From: Deltaproteobacteria bacterium UBA6967
Lineage (GTDB): Bacteria; SAR324; NAC60-12
Length of the DNA stretch: 7,777 bases
Reading direction: 5' to 3'
Assembly: GCA_002450295.1 (NCBI GenBank)
Contig: DJYX01000044.1
Location: forward strand, 1-7,777
Numbering within the stretch: position 1 is the stretch's first letter; each line of letters starts with the position of its first letter. Below are positions 6,381 through 7,777 of the stretch, piece after piece. The notes beneath the pieces were generated by a model, which saw only the letters and a program-made list of their open reading frames with translations, did not search any database and had not been told where the DNA came from. The position numbers and the translations under genes are program-made.

Positions 6381-7406
6381 TCAGCTAGATTTTGGTTCGT
6401 TGTCATTGATCGTGACAGTGTAGCTACCGTTTTTGATCTCTGCAGTCCGCTTTGCAACCATATCAACAGCCTTCTGTGGTATCTTACCGGCGAAAGTACC
6501 GTATGGTGCAAGTGTACATCCTCCATTCTTCATGAACGAATAGATGCCATAATCCGCAGCTTTGAAATTCCCTGCTTGAACGGCAGCAACAGCAGCATCC
6601 ATTGTCGGTTCAAAATGCCAAATGGCTGATGCGACCACGGTGCTTGGGTACTGATCTTGGGTGTCAATCACGTTGCCGATGGCCAAAATGCCCCTCTCTT
6701 TAGCTGCATCCGAGACACCAAAGCGCTCTGCATACAGAAGGTCGGCGCCTCCTTCGATCATAGCAAACGCAGTTTCTTTGGCCTTCGGTGGGTCAAACCA
6801 TGAGCCGATAAAAGAGACTTGAAAACGAATGTTAGGATTCATCTCTCGTGCTCCTGCCATGAAGGCATGCATCAATCGATTCACCTCGGGAATTGGGAAT
6901 CCACCAACCATTCCGATGTTACCAGACTTTGTCATTGCCCCAGCAATAATACCCGACAAATACGAGGCATCCTGGATGTAGTTATCGAAGACGGCTAGAT
7001 TGGGCAGACTTGGGTCTTCCTTGAAAGATGATCCCATCAAAAAAGCAACTTCGGGGTATTCTGCCACAACCTCTCTTGCTTCTGATTCGGCACCAAAAAT
7101 TTCTCCGATGATTAGAGTGTTTCCTTGCTCTGCATATTCCCTCATCACTCTTGGATAGTCAGTGTTGGCAGTATTTTCTGTAAACGTGTAGGCGATGTCA
7201 CCTCGTGACTGTGCTGCCAACGCCGCTTTGTGAATTCGACTTACCCACTGCTGCTCAACGGGGACTGTGTAGATGCCAGCAGCCTTGATTGGGTCTTTTG
7301 CCGAGGCCAAGGGCAAGATTCCGAGGCTCGGTGCAAGCACGAAAGCGCTGGCTGTGCCTTTGATCAATGTTCGTCTAGAGATTTTCAGCGACTGATGACT
7401 ACTCAT
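6381..7406 (-). CDS. BMP-family ABC transporter substrate-binding protein with Tat signal
   Basis: This periplasmic binding protein has 341 residues and is the first gene of the operon. The N-terminus carries a twin-arginine signal (SRRTLIK at 10-16, R11 and R12), a hydrophobic stretch and a likely cleavage site after ASA at 36. There is no lipobox cysteine, so it should be soluble in the periplasm. Family features are VAFLMGSS (120-127), the block from SYLSGIIAGAM (148-158) to IGMVGGFPIPEVNR (164-177), and YAERFGVSDAAKERG (225-239). Where the well-studied nucleoside binder PnrA has the FNQ region near the N-terminus, this protein reads VPVEQQWVSRIH (48-59), so the binding pocket is unlikely to be the standard nucleoside one. 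The start ATG (7406-7404) follows GAGG at 7414-7411 with a short 4-base spacing. No other start keeps the Tat motif near the N-terminus. With the deaminase in the operon, a pyrimidine base is a reasonable ligand guess. Confidence 0.93.
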   Translation of the reverse strand: MSSHQSLKISRRTLIKGTASAFVLAPSLGILPLASAKDPIKAAGIYTVPVEQQWVSRIHKAALAAQSRGDIAYTFTENTANTDYPRVMREYAEQGNTLIIGEIFGAESEAREVVAEYPEVAFLMGSSFKEDPSLPNLAVFDNYIQDASYLSGIIAGAMTKSGNIGMVGGFPIPEVNRLMHAFMAGAREMNPNIRFQVSFIGSWFDPPKAKETAFAMIEGGADLLYAERFGVSDAAKERGILAIGNVIDTQDQYPSTVVASAIWHFEPTMDAAVAAVQAGNFKAADYGIYSFMKNGGCTLAPYGTFAGKIPQKAVDMVAKRTAEIKNGSYTVTINDNEPKSS

Positions 7407-7505
7407 TTTACCTCATGTTTTGGAAAAAGTGACGGATTATCATTACAGACTTTGAAAGGTTGATGCTGATGATCTACCCGAAAGCCTTCACCTTAAATCA
7501 AGGGC

Positions 7506-7534
7506 CCAAGTATGGTGGCTAATGCCCGACTTGG
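7506..7534. promoter_or_regulatory. Dyad overlapping the operon promoter, possible operator
   Basis: CCAAGT (7506-7511) and ACTTGG (7529-7534) are perfect inverted arms 17 bases apart. Almost centred between them is a shorter dyad, GGC-TAAT-GCC (7517-7526). The outer arms cover the ends of the proposed -10 and -35 boxes, which is where a dimeric repressor would block RNA polymerase. No regulator gene is in view, so this rests on symmetry and position. Confidence 0.35.
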
Positions 7535-7537
7535 CAA
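7509..7537 (-). promoter_or_regulatory. Likely sigma70-type promoter of the transporter-deaminase operon
   Basis: On the minus strand, TTGCCA (7537-7532) matches TTGACA at five of six positions. CATACT (7514-7509) matches TATAAT at four of six. The spacer is the ideal 17 bases. Transcription would start near 7502, giving a leader of about 95 bases before the BMP start at 7406. It is the best -35/-10 pair I found between 7407 and 7600. Confidence 0.4.
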
Positions 7538-7674
7538 TACAAAGAATATGAATTCTGTTTTAGAATATGGGGGAACTGATCAGGAAGGGAGTTGAATCAA
7601 TTGGACGTTTTACCGGCGGAGTTCGGTGATTTCCTAAACATTGGCAGTACCAAGCTGGATGCCCAAAGAGTTTC

Positions 7675-7712
7675 GAATGTCAGTTGTAAAAGTAGCAATG
7701 TGAATGTCAGTT
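7675..7712. repeat. 11-base direct repeat GAATGTCAGTT, 27 bases apart
   Basis: GAATGTCAGTT occurs at 7675-7685 and again at 7702-7712. The 27-base period is not a whole number of helical turns but is near two and a half. It could be a pair of regulator sites for the operon or for a gene to the right, or a chance small duplication. Confidence 0.3.
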
Positions 7713-7777
7713 AAGTATTCAAATTTTGGTATATATATGCTCCATCCCGCGTTATTTAAATCGCTATTTCTTCAATT

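Larger units (their letters stand above)
7407..7777. other. Right-end noncoding stretch upstream of the operon
   Basis: I find no gene here on either strand. Minus-strand frames entering from the right edge close within a few codons. The only plus-strand candidates are a short TTG-started frame ending at 7715 and an ATG at 7737 open to the edge, neither with a ribosome binding site I would trust. The stretch holds the operon promoter and dyad, a leader of about 95 bases, and a short direct repeat further right. The leader contains a weak inverted pairing of an AAGGT segment and an ACCTT segment, but I recognise no known riboswitch consensus. Confidence 0.5.

Noticed and set aside
7407..7502. 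Riboswitch in the operon leader
   Set aside because: The leader has weak local pairing (an AAGGT segment with an ACCTT segment) but no recognisable purine, preQ1 or other riboswitch core and no terminator-like stem before the start codon.
7592..7715. Short plus-strand frame starting with TTG and ending at the TAA at 7713-7715
   Set aside because: AGGAAGGGAG lies close by, but the start codon is TTG, the product is about 40 residues, and it resembles no family I know. It is not supportable as a gene.
7737..7777. Plus-strand ATG with a frame open to the right edge (MLHPALFKS...)
   Set aside because: Only 13 codons are visible and no ribosome binding site precedes it. It cannot be told from chance.

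Overview
The window reads as chromosomal DNA of a Gram-negative bacterium, probably proteobacterial. The evidence is a Tat-exported, non-lipidated substrate-binding protein, a Sec-exported pentapeptide protein, and a tRNA-Leu whose CCA end is encoded in the DNA. Base composition is close to balanced. I cannot fix the lineage from sequence alone; a marine proteobacterial or SAR324-like group is only a guess. No insertion sequence, integrase, phage gene or CRISPR array is visible.

Layout. Positions 1-189 (minus strand) hold the first 63 codons of a gene that runs off the left edge, with a pattern faintly like HEPN helical domains. A class II tRNA-Leu(UAG) lies at 310-394 (plus). An exported protein of 37 uninterrupted pentapeptide repeats follows at 660-1439 (plus). 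It faces a five-gene minus-strand operon, and the 111-base convergent gap between them contains two hairpins. From 7407 to the right edge I see no convincing gene. That stretch carries the likely operon promoter, which lies inside a dyad that could be an operator.

The operon, in transcription order, is: a BMP-family substrate-binding protein (7406-6381), a double-domain ABC ATPase (6359-4824), two BPD_transp_2-type permeases (4834-3785 and 3781-2837), and a CodA-type cytosine deaminase (2837-1551). The last four genes overlap or nearly touch (11-base overlap, 3-base gap, 1-base overlap). The likely logic is high-affinity import of a pyrimidine base or related compound followed by hydrolytic deamination in the cytoplasm. 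This would be an ABC-transporter counterpart of the E. coli codBA pair.

The most interesting point is in the deaminase active site. The residue aligning with E. coli CodA Asp314 is Cys309, next to the conserved metal-site Asp308. Loss of that Asp is known to mark bacterial deaminases that accept 5-methylcytosine. The operon may therefore scavenge 5-methylcytosine, giving thymine, as well as or instead of cytosine. This is inferred from the motif and the gene context and is not demonstrated.
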